A DNA stretch of 7,165 bases from Myxococcales bacterium (GTDB taxonomy: Bacteria > Myxococcota_A > Bradymonadia > Bradymonadales > Bradymonadaceae): assembly GCA_007120915.1 (NCBI GenBank), contig SKMT01000482.1, positions 1 to 7,165 on the forward strand, written 5' to 3'. How positions within the stretch are numbered: position 1 is the stretch's first letter; each line of letters starts with the position of its first letter. Of this stretch, positions 1 to 4,712 are shown one piece after another. The translations under genes and the position numbers were made by a program. The notes under the pieces are model-generated. The model saw only the letters and a program-made list of their open reading frames with translations, had not been told where the DNA came from and searched no databases.

Positions 1-64
1 CTGCGACAGTGGCTCTGACAACGGTACGCTGCGACGGGCGCGAACGCACCTGAGAATTATCGGG

Positions 65-127
65 CACGACTGCCTCCGGGCTGTGGGCCGTACCAGCCGC
101 GAGCAACGCGAAGCGGCTGGCCCGACG
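65..127. repeat. R1 palindromic repeat, copy 1
   Basis: First of three copies of a ~62-nt element also seen at 693-753 and 2488-2550. Its core is a perfect 8-bp inverted repeat, CCAGCCGC (93-100) and GCGGCTGG (113-120), around a 12-nt loop. The copy begins with the shared CTGCCTCCGGGCTGT segment and ends in CCCGACG. It finishes 8 nt before the stop codon of the DUF4440 gene, so on the minus strand it would form a hairpin in that gene's 3' untranslated region. No run of T follows, so it is not a classic terminator. It resembles REP-type extragenic palindromes in size and position; the family is not one I can name. Confidence 0.75.
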
Positions 128-135
128 TTTCTCGC

Positions 136-504
136 TCACTCTTCAACTGCGGTCCCCTGGTGAAATCGCAATTTCCAACCGTCGTCTCTTTTCACCCACA
201 GTGAGCTGCGGTTTCCGACCTCCAACTGCTCGTACTGCACCTCGCTGACATAGGTGATCAATACAACGTCGGGGGCCACCGGGTGGATCTGGAATTCTCT
301 TAGTGGCAGGTCAATATCGATCTCCTGCATCGGCGCCGACAGTGCTTCGTCTCGTCGATAGGTGCGCCCTGAACGACCGAATTCAAAAAAATCTTCCGTT
401 AGCAGATTGTCCATGTAGTCACGGTCGAACCGAGTCTCCGGTTTCCAGAGCGATACCTCCAGCTCGTAGAACCTGTTTTTCTCTTCATCAGTGAACTTGG
501 CCAT
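136..504 (-). CDS. DUF4440 / NTF2-like (SnoaL-fold) family protein
   Basis: A 122-residue protein matching the small alpha+beta cone fold of the NTF2-like superfamily, DUF4440 branch. The N-terminal helix carries ELEVSLWKPETRFDRDYMDN (residues 14-33), followed by LLTEDFFEFGRSGRTY (34-49) and a C-terminal sheet with VVLITYVSEVQY (80-91), NRSSLWVKRDDGWKLRFHQG (98-117). This order (leader helix, FxEFGxSG loop, final WKLRFHQGT strand) is characteristic of the family, and the length is complete for it. The start at 504 is supported by a GAGGA ribosome-binding site at 514-518, 9 nt upstream. Members are usually cytosolic and of unknown substrate, so no reaction can be given. It ends next to repeat R1 and has a possible gene remnant 48 nt upstream. 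Confidence 0.85.
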   Translation of the reverse strand: MAKFTDEEKNRFYELEVSLWKPETRFDRDYMDNLLTEDFFEFGRSGRTYRRDEALSAPMQEIDIDLPLREFQIHPVAPDVVLITYVSEVQYEQLEVGNRSSLWVKRDDGWKLRFHQGTAVEE

Positions 505-552
505 AAGACATTGTCCTCATTCTCGCGCGAAAAACAGTCGATATACCCTGGC

Positions 553-792
553 TTACGTCGACCCCAGACTGAAGCCCTGATGCACCACCGGAGAACCCTC
601 GACGTCACAGACGACATCGACCAGTTCCCAGTCCAGCCAGGTATCGTGACTCCACGGATCACTATCATCCACTTCATTACCATCAACAGCCGCGACTGCC
701 TCCGGGCTGTCGGCACTACCAGCCGCGAGCAACGCAAAGCGGCTGGCCCGACGACGGACAACGCCCTGCAGCGCCGACGCGATGACAGCCAC
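553..792 (-). pseudogene. Possible gene remnant or small ORF running through repeat R1
   Basis: A 79-codon minus-strand frame starting at a GTG inside repeat R2 and passing through R1. Only the last ~45 codons (553-690), outside the repeat, look protein-like. They are acidic, contain DDSDPWSHDTWLDWELVDVV, and use codons like the neighbouring genes. The N-terminal half is just the repeat read in one frame. The stop lies 48 nt before the start of the DUF4440 gene. The simplest reading is the 3' end of a gene whose front was lost or replaced by the R1-R2 repeat. A chance frame or a short fused protein are alternatives. I do not recognise the family. Confidence 0.3.
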
Positions 793-839
793 GGTTCCTC
801 ACTGCGTTCGTCCCGCCCCCGAGGGATGTCATCGGCTCC
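693..839. repeat. R1-R2 composite repeat, full-length copy
   Basis: R1 (693-753) joined by a 19-nt linker to R2 (773-831) and a short shared tail ATCGGCTCC. R1 again holds the 8-bp inverted repeat (719-726 with 739-746), extended here by GTCGG (709-713) pairing with CCGAC (748-752). R2 is bounded by GATGACA (781-787) and its complement TGTCATC (827-833), with inner CCTC/GAGG complementarity. A near-identical R1-R2 unit lies at 2488-2598 but lacks the R2 hairpin; R2 alone recurs at 2267-2325. The rest of the 505-1172 intergenic stretch holds the R3 element and otherwise nothing I can assign. Confidence 0.8.
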
Positions 840-952
840 AACCGGTGACGACGAGTGGCGTCGAACTGCGCTCTCAAAGATCTCACCCGCCATGCGGATT
901 CCGACATCGCCGAAGTCGCCGAATACGCACTTGATGAGCGGAGAATGTTCAC

Positions 953-987
953 AAAAAAATCCCCGGCCAACTGACGTTGACCGGGGA
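953..987 (-). terminator. Intrinsic terminator (hairpin 3 of R3 copy A)
   Basis: On the minus strand, 12 bp of stem (arms 987-976 and 971-960; outer part TCCCCGG with CCGGGGA, one T-G wobble) around a 4-nt loop, immediately followed by seven T (959-953). It would end transcripts from the R3 RNA and from the hydrolase gene upstream. Confidence 0.85.
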
Positions 988-1072
988 ACTGCTGCCGCCT
1001 CTCTCGAGACGACAGCAGCAATCGGCGCTGACAGATTATCCGACTCTCGCCGGTCTATCCGTCAACGCCGAC
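953..1072 (-). ncRNA. Candidate small RNA R3, copy A (three tandem tetraloop hairpins)
   Basis: Predicted ~120-nt RNA read from about 1072 to 953. Hairpin 1 (1072-1021) has a 16-bp lower stem with three G-U pairs, a 3x3 internal loop (AGA/ATA), a 5-bp upper stem CCGGC/GTCGG and a GAGA tetraloop. Hairpin 2 (1018-989) has 13 uninterrupted pairs (two G-U) capped by GAGA. Hairpin 3 (987-960) is the terminator. The G-U pairs become A-C mismatches if the plus strand is transcribed, so the minus strand is the likely RNA. It lies ~100 nt after the hydrolase stop, so it could be a 3'UTR element instead of an independent gene. It has no protein-coding potential that I can see. A second copy lies at 2327-2445. 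Class unknown. Confidence 0.5.
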
Positions 1073-1107
1073 AATCTAAGATTAACCACATTTTAGCCCC
1101 CGCCAAA
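1073..1107 (-). promoter_or_regulatory. Weak promoter-like spacing before R3 copy A
   Basis: Minus strand: TTTGGC (1107-1102), 17-nt spacer, TAATCT (1084-1079), then 6 nt to the first base of hairpin 1 at 1072. The -10 fits TAnnnT but the -35 is poor. The same layout is kept in copy B (TTTGGT/TACTCT), and a better version precedes the homologous hairpin upstream of ssrA. That conservation is the main support. Confidence 0.3.
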
Positions 1108-1172
1108 CTCCGGGTCCGGATGGCAACTACTTACAACGCAGAGACCGCAGCGGTAGAAGCGCCAGCGGTCAT

Positions 1173-2015
1173 TCAGCCGAAAAAGCGGGCGAGTTCTTCG
1201 GCCACCTCCTGGGCTTTTGTATAGGGGCCGAAGTGACCGGCCCCACGAATTTCATCGACGCGGCAGTCAGGCAGTTGGTCGGCCACATATTGGGCGCTGT
1301 CCACAAACCACTTCCCCGTGCTGCTTCCACACAATAGCAACACCGGCACCGAGACCCGGGACAGCACTGACGGGTCGGTAGGGCTGGGAAGATCTGATTC
1401 GTATTCCTGCTCGACCTCCTGCAACAGCACCGGAATCTCCGGGGCTGCTTCCTCCCAGAAGGCAAACGCCGCCTGCTCCAGATCCTCATCGACATAAACA
1501 CCTGCGTCGCCGCAGGCCTCAACAAAGGTTCGAGCTCCTTCGATCAACCGTCCGTCGGAGACGAATTGGGCTAGCGTTTCAAAGGCCTGCTGAAAGTCGG
1601 CAGCGAGCTCTTCGCCCTTCTCCGACGCCCCTGGTTCGTATGCCGCCACGGCAGAAAATGCCGAGGGTTTTTCAGCGACGACGGTCGACCACAGGACACT
1701 GCCCCACCCCACCAGCCCGACCGGTTGGCCGATGCCCTCGGCGAAGGCCACCACATCCTCCACCAGGCGCTGTGGCGACAGATCCGTGCTGTGTTCGCTG
1801 AGACCGCGACTGCGGGTGTCCATCAAATAGCAGGTACAGTGCCTGCTCAGCGCTGGGACTACGTGGCGCCAAGAGGTCTCGCTATTGCCCGGACCGGCGG
1901 GCAGCAACACTACCGGTGGTCCCTGTCCGATCACGCGACCGGCCACCTCAGTACCATCGGCCGACTCTGCCCGGTGTACTCGCTCTTCCGTTGCTCCGAC
2001 ACCTTCCGTAGTCAT
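1173..2015 (-). CDS. Alpha/beta-hydrolase-fold protein with altered nucleophile elbow
   Basis: A 280-residue protein with the usual length and segment order of a single-domain alpha/beta hydrolase. It shows the oxyanion-side strand and loop VVLLPAGPGNSETSW (35-49), YLMDTRSRGLSE (63-74), the elbow region GLVGWGSVLW (100-109), a helical cap (about 130-215), the late strand VPVLLLCG (223-230) and the catalytic-His segment GAGHFGPYTK (258-267, His261). The elbow normally reads G-x-S-x-G; here it is G103-W104-G105-S106-V107, so Gly occupies the nucleophile position. The usual acidic residue after the sixth strand is also not obvious (GSSTG, 230-234). It may be catalytically inactive, or use Ser106. 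The ATG at 2015 is supported by AGGAG at 2024-2028. Substrate unknown. The R3 terminator lies downstream. Confidence 0.85.
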   Translation of the reverse strand: MTTEGVGATEERVHRAESADGTEVAGRVIGQGPPVVLLPAGPGNSETSWRHVVPALSRHCTCYLMDTRSRGLSEHSTDLSPQRLVEDVVAFAEGIGQPVGLVGWGSVLWSTVVAEKPSAFSAVAAYEPGASEKGEELAADFQQAFETLAQFVSDGRLIEGARTFVEACGDAGVYVDEDLEQAAFAFWEEAAPEIPVLLQEVEQEYESDLPSPTDPSVLSRVSVPVLLLCGSSTGKWFVDSAQYVADQLPDCRVDEIRGAGHFGPYTKAQEVAEELARFFG

Positions 2016-2030
2016 GACACTCTCTCCTCA

Positions 2031-2266
2031 TTGTTAATGATTCGGTTTGAATTCATCGCCCACAAACATCAAGAGCTGTCCCAATGATGGCAAAAAGCAA
2101 TAACCACCACAGACCTCGTGTCCAATGATGTACTCGTCCCGTTGTACTCGCCCATCAGTCGCCCCCCTGGCAATATCATCCGCACAGCCAGGACCAGGTG
2201 TTTCGGCAACTGTGCTGCCGACGCTCGTGGGCTTCGAACAATGACCGCTGATCGCCGTTACGCCCC
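2031..2266. other. Intergenic stretch upstream of the hydrolase, with a near-identical 12-mer pair
   Basis: About 235 bp between the hydrolase start and repeat R2. TGTCCCAATGATG (2077-2089) and TGTCCAATGATG (2119-2130) are direct near-copies 42 bp apart and could be operator half-sites for the hydrolase. No consensus promoter stands out, and no other gene is supported. Confidence 0.3.
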
Positions 2267-2325
2267 GCCGACGCGATGACAGCCACGGTTCCTCACTGCG
2301 TTCGTCCCGCGGCCGAGGGATGTCA
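2267..2325. repeat. R2 repeat, isolated copy
   Basis: Matches 773-831 almost base for base from GCCGACGCGATGACAGCC to the closing GGATGTCA, with a small CCC/CGG difference in the middle. It abuts the R3 copy B terminator directly, whereas in the first region R2 and R3 are ~120 bp apart. Confidence 0.8.
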
Positions 2326-2326
2326 C

Positions 2327-2360
2327 AAAAAATCCCCGGCCAACTGACGTTGACCGGGGA
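2327..2360 (-). terminator. Intrinsic terminator (hairpin 3 of R3 copy B)
   Basis: Same 12-bp stem (2360-2349 with 2344-2333) and 4-nt loop as copy A, followed on the minus strand by six T (2332-2327). Confidence 0.8.
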
Positions 2361-2445
2361 ACTGCTGCCGCCTCTTTCGAGACGACAGCAGCAATCGGCG
2401 CTGACCGATTATCCAGCCGAAACCGGTGTATCCGTCAACGCCGAC
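2327..2445 (-). ncRNA. Candidate small RNA R3, copy B
   Basis: Second copy of the three-hairpin element, ~119 nt, read from about 2445 to 2327. Hairpin 1 (2445-2394) keeps the lower stem (one G-G mismatch), internal loop ACA/ATA, upper stem CCGGT/GCTGG and a TTCG loop in place of copy A's GAGA. Hairpin 2 (2391-2362) keeps all 13 pairs and has a GAAA loop. Hairpin 3 (2360-2333) is the terminator. Three of the five upper-stem pairs of hairpin 1 differ from copy A, yet all five still pair on the minus strand. No minus-strand protein gene lies directly upstream, which argues for an RNA of its own over a 3'UTR. Class unknown. Confidence 0.5.
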
Positions 2446-2480
2446 AATCTAAGAGTAACCACATTTCAGCCCCCACCAAA
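2446..2480 (-). promoter_or_regulatory. Weak promoter-like spacing before R3 copy B
   Basis: Minus strand TTTGGT (2480-2475), 17-nt spacer, TACTCT (2457-2452), 6 nt to hairpin 1 at 2445. Same geometry as copy A; the -35 is weak. Confidence 0.25.
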
Positions 2481-2487
2481 CTCCGGT

Positions 2488-2598
2488 CACAACTGCCTCC
2501 GGGCTGTCGGCAGTACCAGCCGCGAGCAACGCAAAGCGGCTGGCCCGACGACGGACAACGCCCTGCAGCGCCGACGCGATGACAGCCACATCGGCTCC
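2488..2598. repeat. R1-R2 composite repeat, copy lacking the R2 hairpin
   Basis: Matches 693-792 with about three changes, including the R1 inverted repeat (2516-2523 with 2536-2543). It then jumps from GATGACAGCCAC (2578-2589) straight to ATCGGCTCC (2590-2598). Relative to the full copy this removes exactly the 38 nt at 793-830, the body and one arm of the R2 hairpin. Confidence 0.8.
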
Positions 2599-2709
2599 AC
2601 GCCCGCAGATCATTCACCGATCCTCTGTCGAGCAAACGGGTGTATCCAAGATTTTCATCCCCTCGTCTCCTTCATCTCCACATCCCCTGTTCTTACACAT
2701 CACCGACAC

Positions 2710-2746
2710 AAAAAACCCCGGCCAGCTCTCGCCGACCGGGGTTTTT
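2710..2746 (-). terminator. ssrA intrinsic terminator
   Basis: Minus strand: an 11-bp stem (2741-2731 with 2726-2716, two G-U pairs) with a GAGA tetraloop, then six T (2715-2710), 35 nt past the tmRNA 3' end. The wobbles become A-C mismatches on the plus strand, so it is oriented for ssrA. The outer 8 bp, CCCCGGTC with GGCCGGGG, are identical to the terminator of both R3 copies; the inner pairs and loop differ. Confidence 0.9.
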
Positions 2747-2774
2747 CTGTCCTCTGTTTTCTGTCTTCTGTCTT
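2747..2774. repeat. Heptanucleotide tandem repeat (CTGTCTT, 4 units)
   Basis: Four contiguous 7-nt units: CTGTCCT, CTGTTTT, CTGTCTT, CTGTCTT. It lies between the tmRNA 3' end and its terminator and would be transcribed in the precursor trailer. Confidence 0.75.
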
Positions 2775-2781
2775 CCGAAAA

Positions 2782-3182
2782 TGGAGGCGGCGGGAATCGA
2801 ACCCGCGTCCGCGAACCTTCGACTGAACGCTTCTACGTGCGTAGTCCATGTTTGATTCTTTACCTCCCCGGCTCACTGCCCATGGACAAGGCCATGGCCG
2901 TGGAGGGCCCTTCGAGAGGTCGCGTCTGATCGAAGGACGAAGCCTCAGACGCCATTTAGCCTGCTGTGCGTCGTCATACACGGCCCGCAGACAAAGCCGC
3001 ATACAACGGGCTACCGTCAAAGGGTAGCATCATGCAATGGGTGGCTTATGCAGCCGCCATTGCAAACTGCGCATCGTCGTTGGCAGTTATAACGTTCCCT
3101 GTGGTTCATAACGGAGCCACCGAGAGCAACCTCCGGCACGCTACGTCCGCCTCATTGCTCACGTCGAAGCCAGTGCGCCCCC
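2782..3182 (-). ncRNA. ssrA: Transfer-messenger RNA (tmRNA)
   Basis: tmRNA acts with SmpB to rescue stalled ribosomes and tag the nascent peptide for proteolysis. The 5' end GGGGGCGCACTGGCTTCGAC (3182-3163) is the conserved tmRNA start. The 3' end contains the T-arm GCGGG-TTCGATT-CCCGC and CGCCTCC, which pairs with GGGGGCG as a 7-bp acceptor stem (one G-U), then discriminator A at 2782. The tag frame starts at GCC 3084 and reads ANDDAQFAMAAA, then TAA ending at 3046. A GCTACC/GGTAGC hairpin lies after the tag within the pseudoknot region. Length is ~401 nt, a little over the common 350-400. CCA is not encoded (TTT follows), so it must be added after processing. smpB lies 332 nt upstream. Confidence 0.97.
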
Positions 3183-3194
3183 GTGTGAGACGGT

Positions 3195-3215
3195 GACGGA
3201 CCCATCGGGCCCGTC
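3195..3215 (-). other. Hairpin in the ssrA 5' leader
   Basis: Minus strand GACGGGCCC-GAT-GGGTCCGTC: 9 bp (one G-U) with a 3-nt loop, 12 nt before the mature tmRNA 5' end. There is no T-run, so it is not a terminator. It should lie in the leader removed by RNase P. Confidence 0.5.
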
Positions 3216-3233
3216 GTGCGTAAAGATAGAACG

Positions 3234-3286
3234 GTCGACGCCAGTCGATTGTTCCGGCCGAAACCGGTTTGATCGCTGGCGCCGAC
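3234..3286 (-). other. Third copy of R3 hairpin 1, at the start of the ssrA precursor
   Basis: Minus strand: GTCGGCGCCAG pairs with CTGGCGTCGAC (one G-U), then CGAT with ATCG across a single bulge. Above that come an A-rich internal loop, CCGGT with GCCGG, and a TTCG loop. Ends and apex match R3 hairpin 1 (GTCGGCG start, CCGG upper stem) while the middle stem differs but still pairs. It begins exactly 7 nt after a promoter -10 and so would be the 5' end of the ssrA primary transcript. Confidence 0.55.
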
Positions 3287-3292
3287 TTCACA

Positions 3293-3320
3293 ACCTTAGA
3301 CACATCAACGGCTGGGTCAA
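3293..3320 (-). promoter_or_regulatory. Predicted ssrA promoter
   Basis: Minus strand TTGACC (3320-3315), 16-nt spacer, TAAGGT (3298-3293), predicted start G at 3286. This gives a ~104-nt leader ahead of mature tmRNA. The TAnnGT form of the -10 resembles TACCGT before ffh. Confidence 0.5.
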
Positions 3321-3470
3321 GGATGACCTGATCGCTTTCGACACGCCCCTGGTTTTATGCACCTTCGAATCCCCGGGCTTCGCCCGAGGCGCAGATTGTA
3401 CGGTGTCGCGCTGCTCCACCGTATCGGCAGCCGGGGCTCACGCCGCCGGACTGCCTTACGAGCCCATCCC
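3321..3470. other. Intergenic spacer between the ssrA promoter and smpB repeats
   Basis: No gene is supported. It contains TACGGTG (3399-3405) and its complement CACCGTA (3417-3423), a 7-bp hairpin with an 11-nt loop that could help end the smpB transcript, although no T-run follows. A small GC hairpin around 3374-3386 has no evident role. Confidence 0.3.
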
Positions 3471-3505
3471 AACCAATAACCGATAACCAATAACCAGTAA
3501 CCGGT
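3471..3505. repeat. Heptanucleotide tandem repeat (AACCRRT, 5 units)
   Basis: Five contiguous 7-nt units: AACCAAT, AACCGAT, AACCAAT, AACCAGT, AACCGGT. It starts 9 nt past the smpB stop. Same period as the CTGTCTT array on the other side of ssrA, but a different motif. Confidence 0.85.
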
Positions 3506-3514
3506 ACCCGCCGA

Positions 3515-3982
3515 TCACTTCTCCCAGTTGCGCGCCGATTTTTCGCGCGCGATCTCCCGGGCGTGCTGTCGCTTTTTGAGCTCCCGGCGCTTGTCGAACT
3601 GCTTTTTGCCCCGGCACAGCCCAAGCTGGCATTTGACGTGGCTGTCTTTGAAGTACAGCGACAGTGGGATCAGCGTGTAGCCGGCCTGGTCGACCTTGGT
3701 CTTGAGCTTGTTGAGCTGATGGCGCTTCAGAAGCAGTTTTCTGCGCCGTTCGGGCTCGTGGTTTTCGTGGGTGGCGTGGTCGTAAGGGCTGATGTGGGCG
3801 TTGACCAGATATAGCTCGTTGTCGATGAACCGGGCGTAGGCGTCTTTGAGGTGGACCTTGCCCTCGCGCAGGCTCTTGACCTCCGTGCCCAACAGCACCA
3901 TCCCCGCTTCGTATTCGTCGTCCACGAAGTAGTTGTGGTACGCCTTGCGGTTGCGCGTAATGTGCTTGGTCGGCTCGCTCAT
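3515..3982 (-). CDS. smpB: SsrA-binding protein SmpB
   Basis: A 155-residue cytosolic RNA-binding protein that binds the tRNA-like domain of tmRNA and brings it to stalled ribosomes. It has the full family pattern: NRKAYHNYFVDDEYEAGMVL (11-30), GTEVKSLREGKVHLKDAYAR (32-51), NAHISPYDHATHENHEPERR (61-80) with RKLLLKRHQLNKL (81-93), then the basic tail KKQFDKRRELKKRQHAREIA (126-145) that enters the empty mRNA channel. The frame stays open upstream to an ATG at 4054, but family alignment begins at MSEPTKHITRNRK. I therefore choose the ATG at 3982, with GAGAAG at 3989-3994 spaced 6 nt. The length is normal. It precedes ssrA on the same strand; a separate ssrA promoter suggests the two are not one transcript. 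Confidence 0.96.
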   Translation of the reverse strand: MSEPTKHITRNRKAYHNYFVDDEYEAGMVLLGTEVKSLREGKVHLKDAYARFIDNELYLVNAHISPYDHATHENHEPERRRKLLLKRHQLNKLKTKVDQAGYTLIPLSLYFKDSHVKCQLGLCRGKKQFDKRRELKKRQHAREIAREKSARNWEK

Positions 3983-4068
3983 CGGCGGCTTCTCGCTGCA
4001 ATAGGAGGTTGTCTCGACTGCGTCGGTACACAACGGGCACAGCCTGTGCGGCATTCCCGCCCGACGGC

Positions 4069-4536
4069 TCAGCGGTCGATGTTGCAGGCCAGCTTCCTGA
4101 GCCCGTCTTCGAACAACACTTCGATTTTGGTGTCGTTGACCTTCTCGACGACGAAGCCGATCCCGAACTTCGGGTGGTCCACCACGTCGTTGGCCGTGAT
4201 GTCGGCGGTGATGTCGAAGTCGACGGGGTGGTCGGTGCCGAACTCGTCTTCGAGCTTCTCCCAGGCACGGGTCTGGCCGTCGGGGTCGGTCAGCTCTGCC
4301 TCATCGATGATCCCCTCGATGATGGCGCTCGCTTTTTCGCGCTGGGCTGCCGACAGCCGCTTGGGGTTGGCGCGCACCGCGTCTTCACAGCTTGTTTCCG
4401 TCAGGTCTACGTCGCTGTCGGCGTTGGCGGAAGATGCCTCCTCGTCGGGCTCTTCGATATCTTCGAACCCGCTTGTTTCGAACTCTCCGGTTTTGAGCTG
4501 ATTATCCAGTTCATCCACTCTGTTTCCGTTGGACAT
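4069..4536 (-). CDS. Small acidic protein with a C-terminal Tudor/CarD-like domain
   Basis: A 155-residue hypothetical protein. The first ~50 residues are strongly acidic and low-complexity (EDIEEPDEEASSANADSDVD, 25-44), probably disordered. A helical segment follows (SAAQREKASAIIEGIIDEAE, 62-81). The last ~40 residues, VVDHPKFGIGFVVEKVNDTK (118-137) then IEVLFEDGLRKLACN, have the HPKFGxGxV...V.F.DG.RKL pattern of small SH3/Tudor-like barrels found at the ends of UvrD/PcrA helicases and in CarD-like proteins, which bind protein or nucleic acid. The role is unknown. ATG at 4536 has a GGGAGAGAGGAG purine tract just upstream. It sits 86 nt before smpB on the same strand, consistent with co-transcription. 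Confidence 0.8.
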   Translation of the reverse strand: MSNGNRVDELDNQLKTGEFETSGFEDIEEPDEEASSANADSDVDLTETSCEDAVRANPKRLSAAQREKASAIIEGIIDEAELTDPDGQTRAWEKLEDEFGTDHPVDFDITADITANDVVDHPKFGIGFVVEKVNDTKIEVLFEDGLRKLACNIDR

Positions 4537-4581
4537 AACTCCTCTCTCCCAGTTGCACGGGCTCGTGTTAGCAGCATCCCC

Positions 4582-4608
4582 GGCGGAAACCTCATGGCTG
4601 ATTCCGCC
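4582..4608 (-). other. Leader hairpin before the acidic Tudor-like gene
   Basis: Perfect 7-bp inverted repeat GGCGGAA (4582-4588) and TTCCGCC (4602-4608) in the 176-bp gap between the lipoprotein stop and the next start. No T-run follows. A perfect TTGACA (minus strand, 4675-4670) stands upstream, but no good -10 sits at 16-18 nt, so a promoter here is unproven. Confidence 0.3.
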
Positions 4609-4712
4609 GCCATTCCAATCCCTTGTGGGTCCTTTCGGGTCTATGTAGGGATGGCCGCGGCTGTGAAAATGTCAAGCCAGCCGGCCGCGACCATACCTGT
4701 GCACTTCGGCGG

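Noticed and set aside
511..1224. Plus-strand frame of 237 codons across the R1/R2/R3 repeats
   Set aside because: It runs through palindromic repeats and a terminator, has no recognisable motif and no ribosome-binding site.
2035..2260. Open minus-strand frame before the hydrolase
   Set aside because: It has no credible start or ribosome-binding site and no family resemblance; probably a chance open frame or an old remnant.
60..2600. Integron attC sites between the accessory genes
   Set aside because: R1, R2 and R3 lack the paired RYYYAAC and GTTRRRY core sites, and no integrase is visible.
3983..4054. Longer SmpB with 24 extra N-terminal residues
   Set aside because: The extension has no family counterpart; SmpB proteins begin near the MSEPTKHITRNRK segment.
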